DNA from: Stemphylium vesicarium | Taxonomy: Eukaryota > Ascomycota > Dothideomycetes > Pleosporales > Pleosporaceae | Direction of reading: 5' to 3' | NCBI GenBank assembly: GCA_004380135.1 | Contig: QXCR01000127.1 | Span: forward strand, 22,774-86,773 | Length of the DNA stretch: 64,000 nt | In this document: in pieces, positions 1 to 12,341 of the stretch | How the letters are laid out: every line of letters starts with the position of its first letter | Position numbering within the stretch: position 1 is the stretch's first letter | Position numbers and translations under genes: made by a program | Notes under the pieces: generated by a model | Told to the model about the DNA's origin: nothing | Databases searched by the model: none | Seen by the model: the letters and a program-made list of their open reading frames with translations, nothing else

Positions 1-1704
1 ATGACGAAAGCATCGACATGAAGTTGGCCATGCTACACATTTTTTCAAAGTAGGCGAGCAAACCCAAAGGCAAGGTAAAGGTTCGGCATGTGGAGGGGGA
101 ACCGGATACTCTGGCATGGCCCGCAGACGAGGTGGCAGGCGTCGCGCGCTCACAGTGTTGCTAGTGGTATCGTGGAAGTTGCAGGCCTCCTGATGCATCT
201 CCTTGCGACATGAGGATTCAACCGTTACCGATCACGTCCAGCTCTGCAGTAAACGTTAGTCACTAACATATCTGGTCGCGCGCCGCAGGTATCAAAGAGG
301 TCGGCGAGGTGTATTTCGAGGATGGCCCCACTGAGCAAGGACGTGACCCTCCCTGTTCTTAAAATCTAGGGTACGGCTATCTGTACCCGCCATAGCATCC
401 TATGCACATCGTCCGAAAAGGAAGCATACTAAGTCCAGTAGTGTACCTGGCAGTCGCCATGACGGAGAAAGCTTCACGCCGTGTGTAGGAATAGGATTGC
501 GGTGCAGTGCAGTGCGAGATGAGTGAAATCACCGCGACTTGCGATCTCCCCGAAAGCGATGCGCGGCACATGGTGAAGCTAGATAGGCGAGCTGCTGCGT
601 GCCTGCGCCTTTGCGATGCATGGGGAGTGGTGTGATAGGACCGTCGCAATTTGCATCCAAGCTGTGTGCATTGTGCCACTCCACCGGTTACCGGCCTTTT
701 CACCCGCCAATCGCCTTTCAGCTCGACATGGTGCTCTGCAGACTCCAAGGCGTTCCCAGTCGAGTGGCGGTTGGCCGGTTGCCGGGTGGCATCTCAACGA
801 CATTGCCGGCGTCATCTCGGCCCTTTCCACGCCTACCCAGCTTCTTCGTCTACCAGCCGCTTCCCCAACCCCAGCCGAGTGCCCCGATGCACATTCGGAT
901 GCAAGAAGAAAACCTCAGATCTCCTGCGCGCAATGCCCATAACGATAGATCGAAATCCGCAGAGTCGGCCCTATTATGGACACGGCCCCCAGGCGCTCAT
1001 CGGTGAGCGGTGCCCGCTTCCGCTTCCGCATTTCGTCGATCGTGCATGATGACCCGTGCCTCTAGATCTCGGTAGCTTGCCATATACCAACCAACCGAGT
1101 TTCAGTACGAGAGAATGTATCATCGAATGGATCAACGGATGCTGATGCTGGGCCATGTGTGGGATGCAATCGACAAATGCGTTGACCTAAGACGTGGGGC
1201 TGTGGGCGACACACGGCCACCGCACGCGCAGCACGCCAGGGCGACGACGAGACCGCGACCGACCCGGCCGCCTACGCACCCGCAGCCAGGCTGTACATCA
1301 CGAAACTGTCCAAATCGCGTTGGGAGTATGGGGAGCTGAGTCTGCCGGATTACTGCCATGCCGCCACCTGATGTATCTTGATAGATGAAAAAAGGGGGGA
1401 CACTGCGAATCCTCTGAACAACGAGCATCGTATTCGCTTTGCGCTTTGCCTTCCCCAAAGAAACCCCCCATGAGTCTGTTGGGATAATGCGTATCTTTCA
1501 CGCAGTCGCAGTTGCGTCGCTACGTCTAGACCTAATGACGATAACGACTGCAATTTTTCGCCTCTCTCTCCAAGCTTAAAAGTGAGGCGGATGGCTGATC
1601 TCAGTCAGGCCCTCATACACAAAACAGAGAGGAGCATCACTCAGAACCATGCTTCCCGCCACATTCAGTCTTGAGATCATCAATTGATGTTGCGCATTCA
1701 AAAG
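1..1704. other. Intergenic, no gene supported
   Basis: I see no convincing gene here. Several open frames of 60-135 codons exist on both strands, but they overlap each other, have no recognisable domain and show no intron signals that would join them. Base composition is ordinary. The stretch may be promoter or untranslated sequence of a gene to the left of the window. Confidence 0.5.
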
Positions 1705-2670
1705 TCATGTTACATCGCTCGCCACCCATTCCCTCTCCCACTCCTTCTCTCCTAGAAACTGAACGGTGTACGGGCGCTGAGCCTGATGTGAAGCATACGC
1801 GGCAGTAAGCCTCTCAAGCTCAGACAGGAGTCTCTCACAGCCCTCTGCACGCCGTCCACCCTCTTCCCTGATACTCTGCGGTAGCACCAGAACGGCCTGC
1901 TGTACTCCGGTGGCCCTCAGGTAAGGCCCCAACCAAGCCCATGCAGCGCTCCATGTGCTGGCTTCTGTATCACCATCATCCGTGCACTCATATGACACAG
2001 CAAGACGTAAGCTGACACTACGTGCAGTAGGTGAATATGAAGTGCCAGCAGTCTCCGCAACCACATTCCAGCATGCACACCGCAACAGCCAGCGATGCAT
2101 CACTGAAAAGCGAGGATCTCCCCGGTCGACCCTTGCCCCGTTGAGCTGGAAGGGCAGTATGTTATACGGTTCGGCCTTCGTGTCATCATCCAACGTAGCC
2201 AGCGCGTGCTGTACCCCCTCGTGACGCACACGTCTTGCTGCCGCGCGTATGCTCCCAAAGATGCAATCGTAGATACACAAACTGCGCAGTCTGTACACTT
2301 GTATAATATACCGCGCCGGCTCCCTCTTCGCTCTTCCGACCAGAACAGGTGCGGCCTCGGCGTACACAAAGAGACAGGTGCGGAGCAAAGCCACATCTAG
2401 AGATTTCGTGACGAGCGTGATCGCGAGCGCAAGTGGCTCCACTTACGCATGTTTCACCCCCTCCATCGGGTCTTCGAGAACGTGATGTCGCGTTGTGACT
2501 GCGCTTGTAGTTTCAGCCACTTGCATGAGCAACAAGCCGATATGGTGCTGGTTGAGTCATTGGTAGCAGGACTCATATGTTAGACGCTCGTATATCGTTA
2601 AACGTAGCTCCTTGGGAAGGTGAAGTAGTCGGAAGGGTTGGCGTGGCTCCTGAGGCCTGAGTCGCGTCAT
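1705..2670 (-). pseudogene. F-box-like (2EXR-type) protein, interrupted by two in-frame stops
   Basis: Reading leftward from an ATG at 2670, the frame encodes LPKELRLTIYERL, the N-terminal F-box-like signature of a large fungal family of unknown substrate. The same frame continues, through a TGA at 2557-2559 and a TAA at 2443-2445, into ITLVTKSLDVALLRTC and RAKREPARYI, which are typical of the following part of these proteins. The frame then stays open to 1705. The segment between the two stops also reads like protein (TTRHHVLEDP). No intron with good sites removes both stops and keeps the frame. I therefore read a once-continuous protein of about 320 residues that is now broken. The 5' part of the family is presumed to bind Skp1-type adaptors, which is inference. 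A shorter product starting after the second stop would need a non-ATG start. Confidence 0.55.
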
Positions 2671-4062
2671 CGGTAGGTTATGTTTCTCGTGCAATCTTAC
2701 GAAGACGTTGAGCAGATTGTTTAGTGACGCCTTTTGCATGTAGTAAGTTACCATATATGTGTAGAGAAGCGGTGCTCGTCGTCTTTTAAGGCGGTTGTGA
2801 GTCAATGAGTGCACCAGCCATATCGCAAACACCCAACATGCCCTTGTTGTTGGGTTTCATAACCTCGACGTGATTACAACCATATACAATTTCAATGTAA
2901 ACCTAAACGACGAGCTATAATAGCAAAACGCGGACGGCAAACTTGTAGTCGAATGCGCTGAATTAACTCGCGGTGGTGTCGGCTCCCACAGCATGAACAC
3001 AAAACATGTCAGCTAGTAGTTGAACTACATAGATGCCTCATTGTCCCATTATGGCTCTCCAATAAACCCTTGATGTCAGTCTGAAGTACTTGAGAAAAGA
3101 GAACCCATCGTTGTCGACAGCTTCTATTCCTCTTTCCACAGAATAATAACTATTCTTCGTCAAGTCCAGATACTTATTCAACATAATGGCGTAACTACAC
3201 GGAGTGTCTCGCACACAGCGTGCATCACTACCCGACCATTCAATAACAACAAAAAACTGTTCTGGGAGGGCTGTTGTACACAAACACCAGAGAATCATGT
3301 ATATTTACAAAAGCCTACGCCCGAAAAAATACATGATTTCTACAATTACAAATTATAGTAGAGAGTATACTAAATCATCTCTCGCTTTATACTATATACA
3401 TCCCGTTCACTAGCCAACTACCCCGTTCAGCATGGATTGATACATCCATGTCTAGACATATAAGTTCTATCTCCTCAATTAAACACATATCGACCATGTC
3501 CCAACATGGCGCAAATTTCCTCAAGTGCACACTCCACACATGACTGCCTGCCTACTCTCAACAAATCACTACAGTCATTCTTTCATCATTCATACATACT
3601 CGCAGTGTCTTTCAACCAAACAAAAAAAACAAAAAAAACCTCCACCGATCGAACAAAGCCCATCACATACAGTTCCTGACACGAATGTTTCCTCTCCTCT
3701 CCGTCAGAAGCCGTTCTCGTAGTGACCCACTATGCGAGACACAGGATCCACATGTATGTTAGGTTACCAACACATATCGGCTGGAAAAAAACAACTCTAC
3801 AACCGCGTTTCTAGCAACTGCGGGAATTTTCTTGGTGCAAGGGTAAGAACATGACATGGGGCCAAGGAAAGCGTTGTTCAAGTAAATCCAAACACTTAGA
3901 TGACCATCACACAAGCTCGTCATTCAACGCAAAGAGAGAAAAAAGAGCAAAGGGGGGAAAACGTGAGCGAGAGGCACACACAGCACTCTCGCATAACAAT
4001 CATACAGCACATGCATTGGGTATATATCTCAGAGCGCGCTCTCTCTCTCTCTCTCTCCATCC
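2671..4062. other. Gene-poor, AT-rich spacer
   Basis: This 1.4-kb stretch is richer in A and T than its neighbours, especially 2850-3830, with many TATA/TACA runs. One open frame on the minus strand (3038-3298) has no recognised domain. A CT dinucleotide run (about 4041-4058) lies just beyond the FAF1 stop codon. I find no gene here. Confidence 0.45.
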
Positions 4063-4980
4063 TCACCTCTTCCCCTTGATCCCCTTCGCGCCCTTGCCCT
4101 TCCCCCTCGCTCCACCTCCCCCACCACCCGTAATACTTCTAACATCCTGCTTACTCAGACTCAGTGTTCCGCCTCTAAATCTGCCGATACTGGGTCCACC
4201 AACGCCCCTCTCGCGCTTCTTCTCCACCTTCTTCGGCGCCCGGCTCTCCTTCTCTAACACGATGCCCGCTTCCCTGGCTTCAGCGCGCCGCTTCTCCTCG
4301 GTCGTGCGCGCCTTGGTGACCATGTGTTTGCGCTGCGCCATGGGCATCTTCTTTTGCGTGAAGACGGAGTGTTTTGCGCCGAGCGACTGCAGGTGGAGGT
4401 CCATTGACTTGTGGCGGTCGACGCCTGTAGCAGTGAGGGTGCTGGGCGTGGAAGTGCCCGAGGAGGAGGCGGAGAGGAGGTGCGATTCCCGAAGCAATTT
4501 TTGCAGCGCCAGGTCGTTTTTTAGGTTGGTGGCTTCGGTGCCGTCGGCGTCGGATGCGTCTTCTTTTTTGCTCTTGCGTGTTGATAGGGTGGAGGTCGTT
4601 GTTGTGGTGCCTGAGCTAGGCGGTTTGGACGACATGAAGGCTTTCTTTGCGGCGCGTTCGGCATCGTCGAGTTCGCGCCGTGGGTCGTGGTATTCGATTA
4701 CTTCGACTTCGTCTTCTGCGGAGCTTATGCCGGACCAATCTGACTCTTCTTCCTCCTCCGCTTCTTCTTCTTCTTCTTCTTCTTCTTCTTCTTCTTGTAC
4801 GGGTGTTTCCTCGATCTTGGGTTTCTTGGCCTCTGTAGGCAGAGGCTTGAACTTTGCTTCAAAGGCGCGCCGGAATATCGCCTGGAGATCTTCGGAACCT
4901 GACGACGGCGAGGGTGATCGCGACGGCTGCTCGAGTTCTGCGCGCGTGACGCGCTTTCGCTTTCCGAGTGCGGGTGCCAT
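4063..4980 (-). CDS. FAF1: FAF1-like 40S ribosome assembly factor
   Basis: Single-exon gene of 305 residues. It resembles the yeast Faf1 / human C1orf131 family, nucleolar proteins needed for pre-18S rRNA processing and small-subunit assembly. Supporting features are an N-terminal basic patch (GKRKRVTRAEL), an early DLQAIFRRAFEAKFKPL helix, an acidic tract around residues 62-80, and a long basic C-terminal half (QKKMPMAQRKHMVTKAR, then RFRGGTLSLSKQDVRSI) ending in a GK-rich tail, the conserved end of this family. Similar length to yeast Faf1 (about 346). The ATG at 4980 is the first in frame and lies 213 bases from the divergent HIS6 start, so both may share a promoter. The poly-Glu tract comes from a trinucleotide run that is likely length-polymorphic. 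Confidence 0.8.
   Translation of the reverse strand: MAPALGKRKRVTRAELEQPSRSPSPSSGSEDLQAIFRRAFEAKFKPLPTEAKKPKIEETPVQEEEEEEEEEEEAEEEEESDWSGISSAEDEVEVIEYHDPRRELDDAERAAKKAFMSSKPPSSGTTTTTSTLSTRKSKKEDASDADGTEATNLKNDLALQKLLRESHLLSASSSGTSTPSTLTATGVDRHKSMDLHLQSLGAKHSVFTQKKMPMAQRKHMVTKARTTEEKRRAEAREAGIVLEKESRAPKKVEKKRERGVGGPSIGRFRGGTLSLSKQDVRSITGGGGGGARGKGKGAKGIKGKR
4764..4796. repeat. Trinucleotide (CTT/GAA) run inside FAF1
   Basis: About eleven successive CTT units on the plus strand, read as GAA/GAG glutamate codons on the coding strand. The reading frame is preserved, so length changes would only alter the acidic tract. Confidence 0.85.
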
Positions 4981-5193
4981 TGTATTTTGTTTGTGTGGAT
5001 GCGTATATAGTCGTGGTTATGAAGTAGTGTCAAGCCTACGACGCGATTGCGATACCAAAAAGTTCGAGCCTGGGAAATTCTTAGCGTCAAAACTGACTCG
5101 GACCTCCGTCTTTCACCCCTCCCTCCCCTTCCCTCCCCCGCAACACCAGCTTCTGGGCCTGAACAAAACTCACCCATTGCTCAGAAGTTAGCC
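4981..5193. promoter_or_regulatory. Shared intergenic promoter, FAF1 / HIS6
   Basis: 213 bases separate the divergent start codons of FAF1 and HIS6. The HIS6-proximal part contains pyrimidine-rich runs (5107-5145) of the kind often found just upstream of fungal transcription starts. Both genes serve growth functions (ribosome assembly, amino-acid synthesis). Shared control is an inference from spacing. Confidence 0.5.
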
Positions 5194-6112
5194 ATGACGA
5201 GATTCCGCCCCTGCATTGACCTGCACGCTGGCAGCGTCAAGCAAATCGTCGGCGGCACGCTCAACACCACGACACCAGACGTGCTGAAAACCAATTGGAC
5301 GTCCGAACACCCCTCCGCATTCTATGCCAACCTCTACAAACAGCATGCTCTGACAGGCGCGCACGTCATAATGCTCGGCCCGGGTAACGAGAAAGCCGCG
5401 CAAGAAGCGCTTGAGGCGTGGAAAGGCGGCATGCAAGTAGGCGGCGGCATTACCGAGAAGAATGCCGCAGAGTGGATTGATCGGGGCGCAGATAAGGTGA
5501 GTTTAATATGCCGCGAATACGGTCGATAAATCGTCTTTCTTTTAGAGTATGCATCAAGGCTAATCGAGAAGCGCAGTAGGTGATTATAACATCGTACCTC
5601 TTCCCCTCCTCAACCTTCTCCATGGACCATCTCCACGCCGTCCTCCGCGCCCTAAACAATGACAAGACCAAACTCGTCATCGACCTCTCCTGCCGACGGA
5701 AAGACGATAAATGGTTCGTTGCGACAAACAAGTGGCAGACCATCACAGACTTTGAGTTGAACAAGGGTACATGTCTACCATACCAATGGCTTGCTTGCTG
5801 GCTGCAACTAACGAATACAAAATAGAGTCGATATCCCTCCTTGAACCGCACTGCTGCGAGTTCCTCATTCACGCCGCCGACGTCGAAGGCCTGCAACGAG
5901 GTATTGACCACGAGCTTGTCGCAAAGCTAGCAGAGTGGTGCAATATACCCGTCACCTACGCGGGTGGAGGCCGCTCAATAGAAGACTTAGAACTAGTCAA
6001 GAAGCTGAGTAACGGCAAGGTCGATCTCACCATTGGCAGCGCATTGGACATCTTCGGCGGTTCCAGCGTCAAGTTTGATGAATGTGTAAAGTGGAATGCA
6101 CAACAATCGTAG
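5194..6112 (+). CDS. HIS6: ProFAR isomerase, histidine biosynthesis
   Basis: Three exons: 5194-5496, 5580-5766 and 5826-6112, giving 258 residues (yeast His6 is 261). It is 1-(5-phosphoribosyl)-5-[(5-phosphoribosylamino)methylideneamino]imidazole-4-carboxamide isomerase, the Amadori-rearrangement step of cytosolic histidine synthesis. It has the HisA/HisF TIM-barrel fold. The first strand FRPCIDLHAGSVKQIVGG carries catalytic Asp9. LVIDLSCRR carries the second catalytic Asp at about 136. QVGGGI and TYAGGGRSIEDL are the phosphate-binding glycine turns. Intron 1 starts GTGAGT and ends GCAGTAG; intron 2 starts GTACAT and ends AATAG. Both joins preserve the barrel sequence exactly. Start chosen because the family begins M-x-R-F-R-P-C-I-D. 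Confidence 0.93.
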
Positions 6113-6838
6113 TCTTCACCACGCGCAGACATGAGCGAGAAGACTGAGATTTGCTTATGAACATTGCCTCGTTTACTACTACTGTAACCAAGAGAGAATA
6201 CAATCACATAGACAAACTAGAAGGACGATTTGCACATTGAATGCACATATATTACATTCTTGCCTTTCAAACCAAGAACCTACGAGCACTCGGCCCCCTG
6301 TCTGTTGATTGAAAAAAGGGCTAGAGATCAAGCTTAAGCTACAGAATAAGCCCCAGTCAACCAAACCTTGCAAGTTCAAAACTCCACTAGCAAGAGAAAA
6401 AGAACCCAAACCCCGGAATCATGTTACTCAATCAAGCGTACCAAAGAATCATCTCCAAATCCCCTGCCCCTCCAAAGGAAAAGAGAAAGCTGCGCCTATG
6501 TTGTGCGTGAAGCGCAGTGAAAAGGAAAAAAAGTGCCTGGGATTATTTCGTCCGCCGTCTTCTTCTTCTCCTTCATCTGAATCCAGGTCTTCGCAAACTA
6601 TACACTGCGGGGGAGAAGCAATGAGGGCGTAGAGGAGGAAAAAAAAACGACAAGGGGCGAATGTGTAAACTAAGCAGCTCAAGATCACGAATCGACCGAG
6701 CCAACTTGCGTGTATGGAATTCTGATGTTACACTCTCATCTAATCAGAACAAAAAGTCAGTCGGTAAGTTCCAAAAGAAGAAAAAAAAACGACAACTAGC
6801 ATCTACGGAGGAGGTTATAGCACACTCACACTTTTTTC
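6113..6838. other. 3' intergenic region between convergent HIS6 and SNF2-type genes
   Basis: A 726-base spacer between two convergent genes. It is A-rich on the plus strand with several poly-A tracts (6638-6650, 6778-6792), consistent with 3' untranslated and termination sequence. No gene is supported. Confidence 0.5.
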
Positions 6839-9800
6839 TCAAACTCCACCCCGCGGTGTGCCGACCGCACTCGTCATAGCTGTGCTGAGACCACCATGCA
6901 CACTACCGCCATCATCATAGTCTTGCCACTCTGGGAACTCAGCCGTAGCTTCCCTAAGCCTATCGAGCGCGGTCTGCTCAATGAGATTGGCATCTGCAAA
7001 CAGAAGTGAAGTGTCCTCGTTGTATGTGCGGCAATTGTTGCATAGTAAGCCGAGATCTTGCCGGAACTGCTTGACGGACTGGTATTCCTTCTTGTTGATC
7101 TTCTTCTCAATTTGCTTCATGCAGATGGGGTTCTTGATGAGTTGATAGTAGTCTGGGTAATCCCACTTGTCTGGCAGCTCGATGAAGGGGTCGATGATGC
7201 CGCGGTTGGGGATATTCGGGTCGGCGGATTCCTCTTCGAGATCGTTGAGAGCTTCGTAGACGACGTTAACCACCTTCTGAAGTGACGCTCGTTGATCAGG
7301 CTGCAACATGTCCTTGGTTGGGGCGGGACGCCCGCGTTTCCGTGGTGCTAGATCGGCATCGAGGGAGGCATCGTCTGCTTTGCGCTTCTCTGCCTTTGGC
7401 TTGCGACCACGCTTCTTGGGCATTGGCTCTTCTGAGCTAGCCCGTGATGGTACCGGCGAAGCCTCGTCGTCCCGACCAGACTTGTTTCTACCCCGCTTAG
7501 CCACCTTGGCCTCCTTGCGAGCGATGGCAGCTTCGATGGAATCCTCGTCGTTGTCCACAGCTTCCAGCCATTGCTCTTCGGTAAGACCATCGTCGTACTT
7601 GACCCGAGTACGTTCTCGAGCACCGCGACCAGCAGGCGTATCATCCTTGTCCTCAACGACTGGCGCCTCTTCGTTGAGGTAGATGTCTGGAAGTTCGCTC
7701 TCACCAATTAAACGACTGAGAGGTTTACCAGGACCGTATGGATCTTCAGCCAAGCGCTTTCGATCCATTTCCTGGAACGTGATCAGCTCGTGGTCATGAC
7801 GCATCATGATCTGGTTCAGGTCGTCATCGTCCATCTCTTCCTGTTCGAGACTCTCGGCTGCTTCAGCAGACTCCAACATGATACGCAACATGGCGTCACG
7901 CTCGTCATCCTTGGACTTGTTGTCGAATTTACCAGCTTGAATGACCTTGCCGTCCATGTCCAGCTTGTAGTTGGCTCGCTCAAGAATCTTCTCTTCGACC
8001 GAGTTGGACGTGATCAGACGCAGAATGCGAACCTCGTTCTTTTGACCGATACGATGGGCACGATCCTGGGCCTGCAAATCCTGATGAGGATTCCAATCCG
8101 AGTCGTAGATGATGACGGTGTCGGCAGTTTGAAGGTTGAGCCCCAGACCGCCAGCGCGCGTGGACAGCAGGAAACAGAAGTATGGTGAGTCAGGAGCGTT
8201 GAATAGCCTGAGCAGGTCTGAACGATCGTCTGCCTTGGTCGCACCATCCAATCGTAGGTACATCATGCCTCGAAGCCGTAAGTAGTCCTCCATGATGTTC
8301 ATGATCTGTGTCATCTGGAAGAACATGAGGACACGATGACCGGTAGCCTTGAACTTGGGCAAGATTCGATCTAGAAGTTCGAATTTACCGGCTGAGCGCC
8401 ATAACAGGTCGTTGGTACCCTTGGTCGGGTTCATGACGTCCTCAACCTCCTCAAAGACGAATGGATGGTTGCAGAGCTTTCGGAGTTGCATGAGCATGTT
8501 ACTCAGACCACGCATACCCGTCTTTCCACCTTTGCCGTCGCTGACCATCAACCGGTTGTGTGTGACAAGCTGCTTATATAGCTTGGCCTGTAGGGTGGAG
8601 AAGTTGCATTTGATCACACGTTCCGTCTTGTCGGGGAGGTCCTTTTCGACATCGCGCTTCAGACGTCGGAGTAAGAACGGCCTGAGAACCTTGTGCAGAC
8701 GACGAATAACGAGAAGCTGCTCTTCTTCGGTGAGCTCCATCTTGTCTTGACCTCCAGTATTCGCAAAGGGCGTGTTGAACCACTCGTCAAACGATGTAGC
8801 CGACTTGAAGATGGTAGGAAGGACGAAGTTGAGCATGGCCCACAGTTCCGTCAGGTTGTTCTGCAGCGGTGTTCCGGTCAGGATGAGACGATACCGCGTG
8901 GTGTAGTATTGTGTGATGGTCATGCTGAGTTTCGAGCCAGCGTTCTTCATGCGGTGACCCTCGTCGACGATCATGTGTACCCACTTGATCTTGCTGAGAA
9001 CTGGCCTGTCCTTGATAATGAACTCATATGTGGTGAGCAGAACCTGGAACTGGCCCCAGCGAATCTGCTGCTGGTACTGCTTACGCGAGTTTGGAGGACC
9101 CTTGTAGACAATCTTGCTAACACTCGGCGCCCACTTCTCGAACTCGTTGGTCCAGTTGGTGAGGGTACTGAGGGGAACGATGACTAGGTAAGGTCCGGGT
9201 TGCCGCTTCTTCTCGATCAGGTAGGTGATCAAACTGATCGTCTGAATGGTTTTGCCGAGACCCATTTCGTCTGCAAGAATACCGTTCAAGTTGTTGTTGT
9301 ACAGTGATATCATCCACTGCAGTCCCTTGAGTTGGTACTCCTTGAGGGTACCTCCAACCAAATTGGACGCTTGTTCAGTGACTTCCTCCTTCACACGATG
9401 AGCAATCTCGTAGTAGTCCGTCTTCTTCTTGCCAGGTCGGTCTTCCTCGTCGCCAGTCTCTTCATCACTGCTTTCCTCCACCTCGGGCTCGTATGTGTTG
9501 TTTGCAGATCGCTGTTGCGCCTTGACGGAGTCGGCAAGCTGCTTCAAGAAGCCATCGGTTTGTTTGAGCAAGTGCGAAATACGAGTGTCCTTGGCTTGGC
9601 CCAACAGCTTGAGATAGGTCTCTTCGTCGTTGGACTTGAGGGCCTGGAGACGCTGCTTGGCTGTTCGCTCGATGCGCTTCTGCTCCTCCTTCTCGATGTT
9701 CTGGTGTGTCGTGATCATGGTGCGACCGAGCTTCTGCAGACGCATTCGCTGAGCTGCGCCAGCCTCCTGAAGCTCTGTGCGGTGCTTCCGAATGGCGTCG

Positions 9801-11093
9801 ATGAATTCGTGATGCTTCTTCTTTTCCTTGGTCTCGCGCGCATCGCGTTGCTGCTTCTCGAGCTTCTCCGTCAGGCGGGCTTCGCGCATCGACTGCTTCT
9901 TGAGACGGCGGTAGACGGTGCGGTTCGCGGTCATGGCGAGGTTGTCAGCATGAATCATTTGTTGGGCGATTTCTCTCCGCAGCTTCCGTTGCTTCTCGAG
10001 CAGGTTCAGCTTCTTCTGCTCGATTACAAGAGCCAACTTGACCTTGCCGTCATCTTCGGGGGTGTCGGTCTTGCTAGTATCCCATGAACCGATGTTGGCA
10101 TGCATCTTCTCCAGCTCTGCCTTTCTCGCAGTGAGGCGGTTGTATAGAAGAATCTCGCGCTCCTTGCGCATCTCCTCCATGCTCTGCTGTACTGCATCGA
10201 TGTCGATACCTTGGGGCATGATGGTTGCGAGGTACGGTCGGTTCTTGCGCTGGGTGTGAGAGATGTAGTTTACGTCGCGGAAGGCTTCGCTGCTCCAGGG
10301 CTCGATAAAGGTATCAGGAAGGCGAGGGAGAGTCCGAGTCTCTTGCACAGGGCCGCCGGTCGTACTTGTGGCACTTCCTGCGCGTGTTGCGTTGTCGAGC
10401 ACCTGAGAAGCCGCGCCGACAGCGTCAGCGGCATTCTGAGGCTTCTTTGCTTGGTGATGGCCGAAGATCTGTTGTTGCGCGCTTGTGGGTAGGGGAAGTC
10501 CCTTGGAAAGATGCTTGAAAGCTGTGATCTGAGCGCGCAGCATCAGAAGCTGTTCTTTGGACAGCGCCATGGATCCACTGCTAGCCGATGTAGGAGTCGG
10601 GCCATCGCCGGCCGGAGTCTGACCCCCGGCAGTCGAGATCTGCATGGTGGATGACGGCCCGCCCGAGGAAGGTGCAGGAACTGCAGCCTTGCCATCACCA
10701 GAGGCGGCAGGCTTTGCACCGTTTGGCATGCCCATGCCGGCGCCATTCTGCTGCGCGGCCTGCGGATCCATTTGACCCTGCTGACGCTGTTGCATCTGCT
10801 GTTGTCGAAGCATCTTCTGTTGTTGCTGGTACTGGTTCTGCTTCTGAACCATTGTGAGAAGGTTACGCGCCTTGATGAACTCGGGGTTGCTCTCGGGGAC
10901 GCCTTGTTGCTTCATGGCGGTATAGCGCTGGGGAGAGTCAGTAACGCGGATATGCGAATGCGATGGCTCGCGGCGCCAGAGCTACCACGGGTCGAATACT
11001 TACTTGGTAGACATGCTGGATCTGCTCGCGGGTAATGTTAGCGGCGAGCTGACCCTGCCCAGGCATGTCTGGGTTGGCCTGAACTGAAGCCAT
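6839..11093 (-). CDS. snf21: SNF2/STH1-type chromatin-remodelling ATPase
   Basis: Two exons: 11093-11004 and 10927-6839, joined over a 76-base intron (GTAAGT...CCCCAG), giving 1392 residues. It is the catalytic subunit of an RSC/SWI-SNF-type nuclear remodeller that slides or evicts nucleosomes using ATP. Domains in order: a glutamine-rich N-terminus with a QLQ segment (LSKEQLLMLRAQI, about 150-180); an HSA helix region (about 390-470) for actin-related subunits; the SNF2 ATPase with Walker A DEMGLGKT (about 583-590) and DEGH box (about 685); and the helicase C lobe with STRAGGLGLNLQ and QAQDRAHRIGQ. A SnAC-like segment (GARERTRVKYDDGLTEEQW), AT-hook-like RGRKP and RGRP motifs (about 1200-1230) and a C-terminal bromodomain (about 1243-1363) follow. 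The first exon supplies MASVQANPDMPGQGQL and ITREQIQHVYQ. All motifs are intact. Confidence 0.95.
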
Positions 11094-12341
11094 GGTGACG
11101 GTGATTCAGTGCGTCGGTGGCAGTGCGCAATGGGTGTTGATGTGGAATAGATCAATCAACTCTCAGACGCGGTCGCCGCACGTGGTCCGGGCGCCAGGGA
11201 TCGCGCGAGTACGAGGAAATGACAGTCGAAGGTGGTGTTGTGGCGCGTGTTGCGGTGTTCTATGACATTATCGGGGGGAGTGGTGGTGGTGAGGGCCCTT
11301 TCGAGGATGAGGCCGATGAAAGAGTCTCGGGAGTCCGCTGTCGCAGTGTCGCGTCGTCCAAGGAGGCTGGAGCAAAGCGCGCAATTTGCGTGTAGGGGGT
11401 GGTGAGGGCGCAGGCGCACTCAAAAAGGATCGAAGACGACTGTACGCGTCAGGGACAGCGTGTTGCGGGGAGGTTGAGATGCGGGCGCAAGTCTTCGTGA
11501 TATCGGGATGGGTGGTGAACGTCTGCGAGGTCTCTCTAGCCTGAGCGTTTGTCCGCGCGCAAAGGAGTTAGCGGCTTGGCGAGCATCATGTGATGCGTGA
11601 GTGGGTGGGCGTGGCCACTCGCGATGCAGTGGTCGGGTCGCTGCGACTCTTCACTGCCTGTATATCGCTCTGTTCACCCTCACCCTCGCAGTAGGACGTG
11701 GTTGTGGGTTTGGAGACAAACAACGCGCTTGACGTGGGCTAGTGCCGAAATGAGCCACCGCTTCGGATGCGGAAGGAACGAGTGGAGTGCCACGTCCACG
11801 ACCCCTCCAAACCTGCTACCACGGTCCAACCAACATCAGACCTGTCGTTGCGCTCTTCGCTGTCCTAGCGGTAGCACTAGATTTTTTCATCACCGACTTT
11901 GCATGAGCCGAGCGTGCTCTTCTCGCCCATCGCCCTCGTCATCGCCGCTTCACCGACGAAAATGCCTTGGTGGTGACAGGTCGAATTTCGCCATGGGCGG
12001 CACCACGACGTCCAGCCCTCTAATTTACCCATCCCACCGACTCAGGACTGTGACCCCACGAACAGGGACCCGAAATTTCACCTTCTCGGTGCCATTTCCT
12101 CCAAGTCCGTAGAGTGGCGTCTGCCAAGATCCCCTGCTTATCCAAACATTCAAATGTCTCAGCTTATCACGTTCTCCCGCACGCACCGATCCATGCAAGA
12201 GGCTCGGCGATCTATTCTGGCGTTTGTAACATCAACTATCGTGCAAACAGATTCATTCAACTATGACATTTTGCTATGTACACATTTCCATGTCCCGGTC
12301 CTTTGAAATACCATATTTTCTACCATCATGAGGCTAGCATC
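11094..12341. other. Intergenic region upstream of the SNF2-type gene
   Basis: A 1.25-kb spacer. A plus-strand open frame at 11597-12112 is rich in Arg, Ser and Pro without any recognisable motif and looks like chance opening. The first 300 bases are presumably the promoter and 5' leader of the remodeller gene; the last 200 are the 3' side of the esterase gene. Confidence 0.45.

Noticed and set aside
3851..5191. Long plus-strand open frame (446 codons) over FAF1 and its promoter
   Set aside because: It is antisense to FAF1 and composed of Ser/Arg/Leu runs mirroring the poly-Glu and basic tracts. No domain.
9332..10087. 251-codon plus-strand frame inside the SNF2-type gene
   Set aside because: Leu/Val-rich mirror of the helical, charged HSA region on the other strand.
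11597..12112. 171-codon plus-strand frame
   Set aside because: Biased Ser/Arg/Pro/Trp composition with no motif, and no intron or promoter support.
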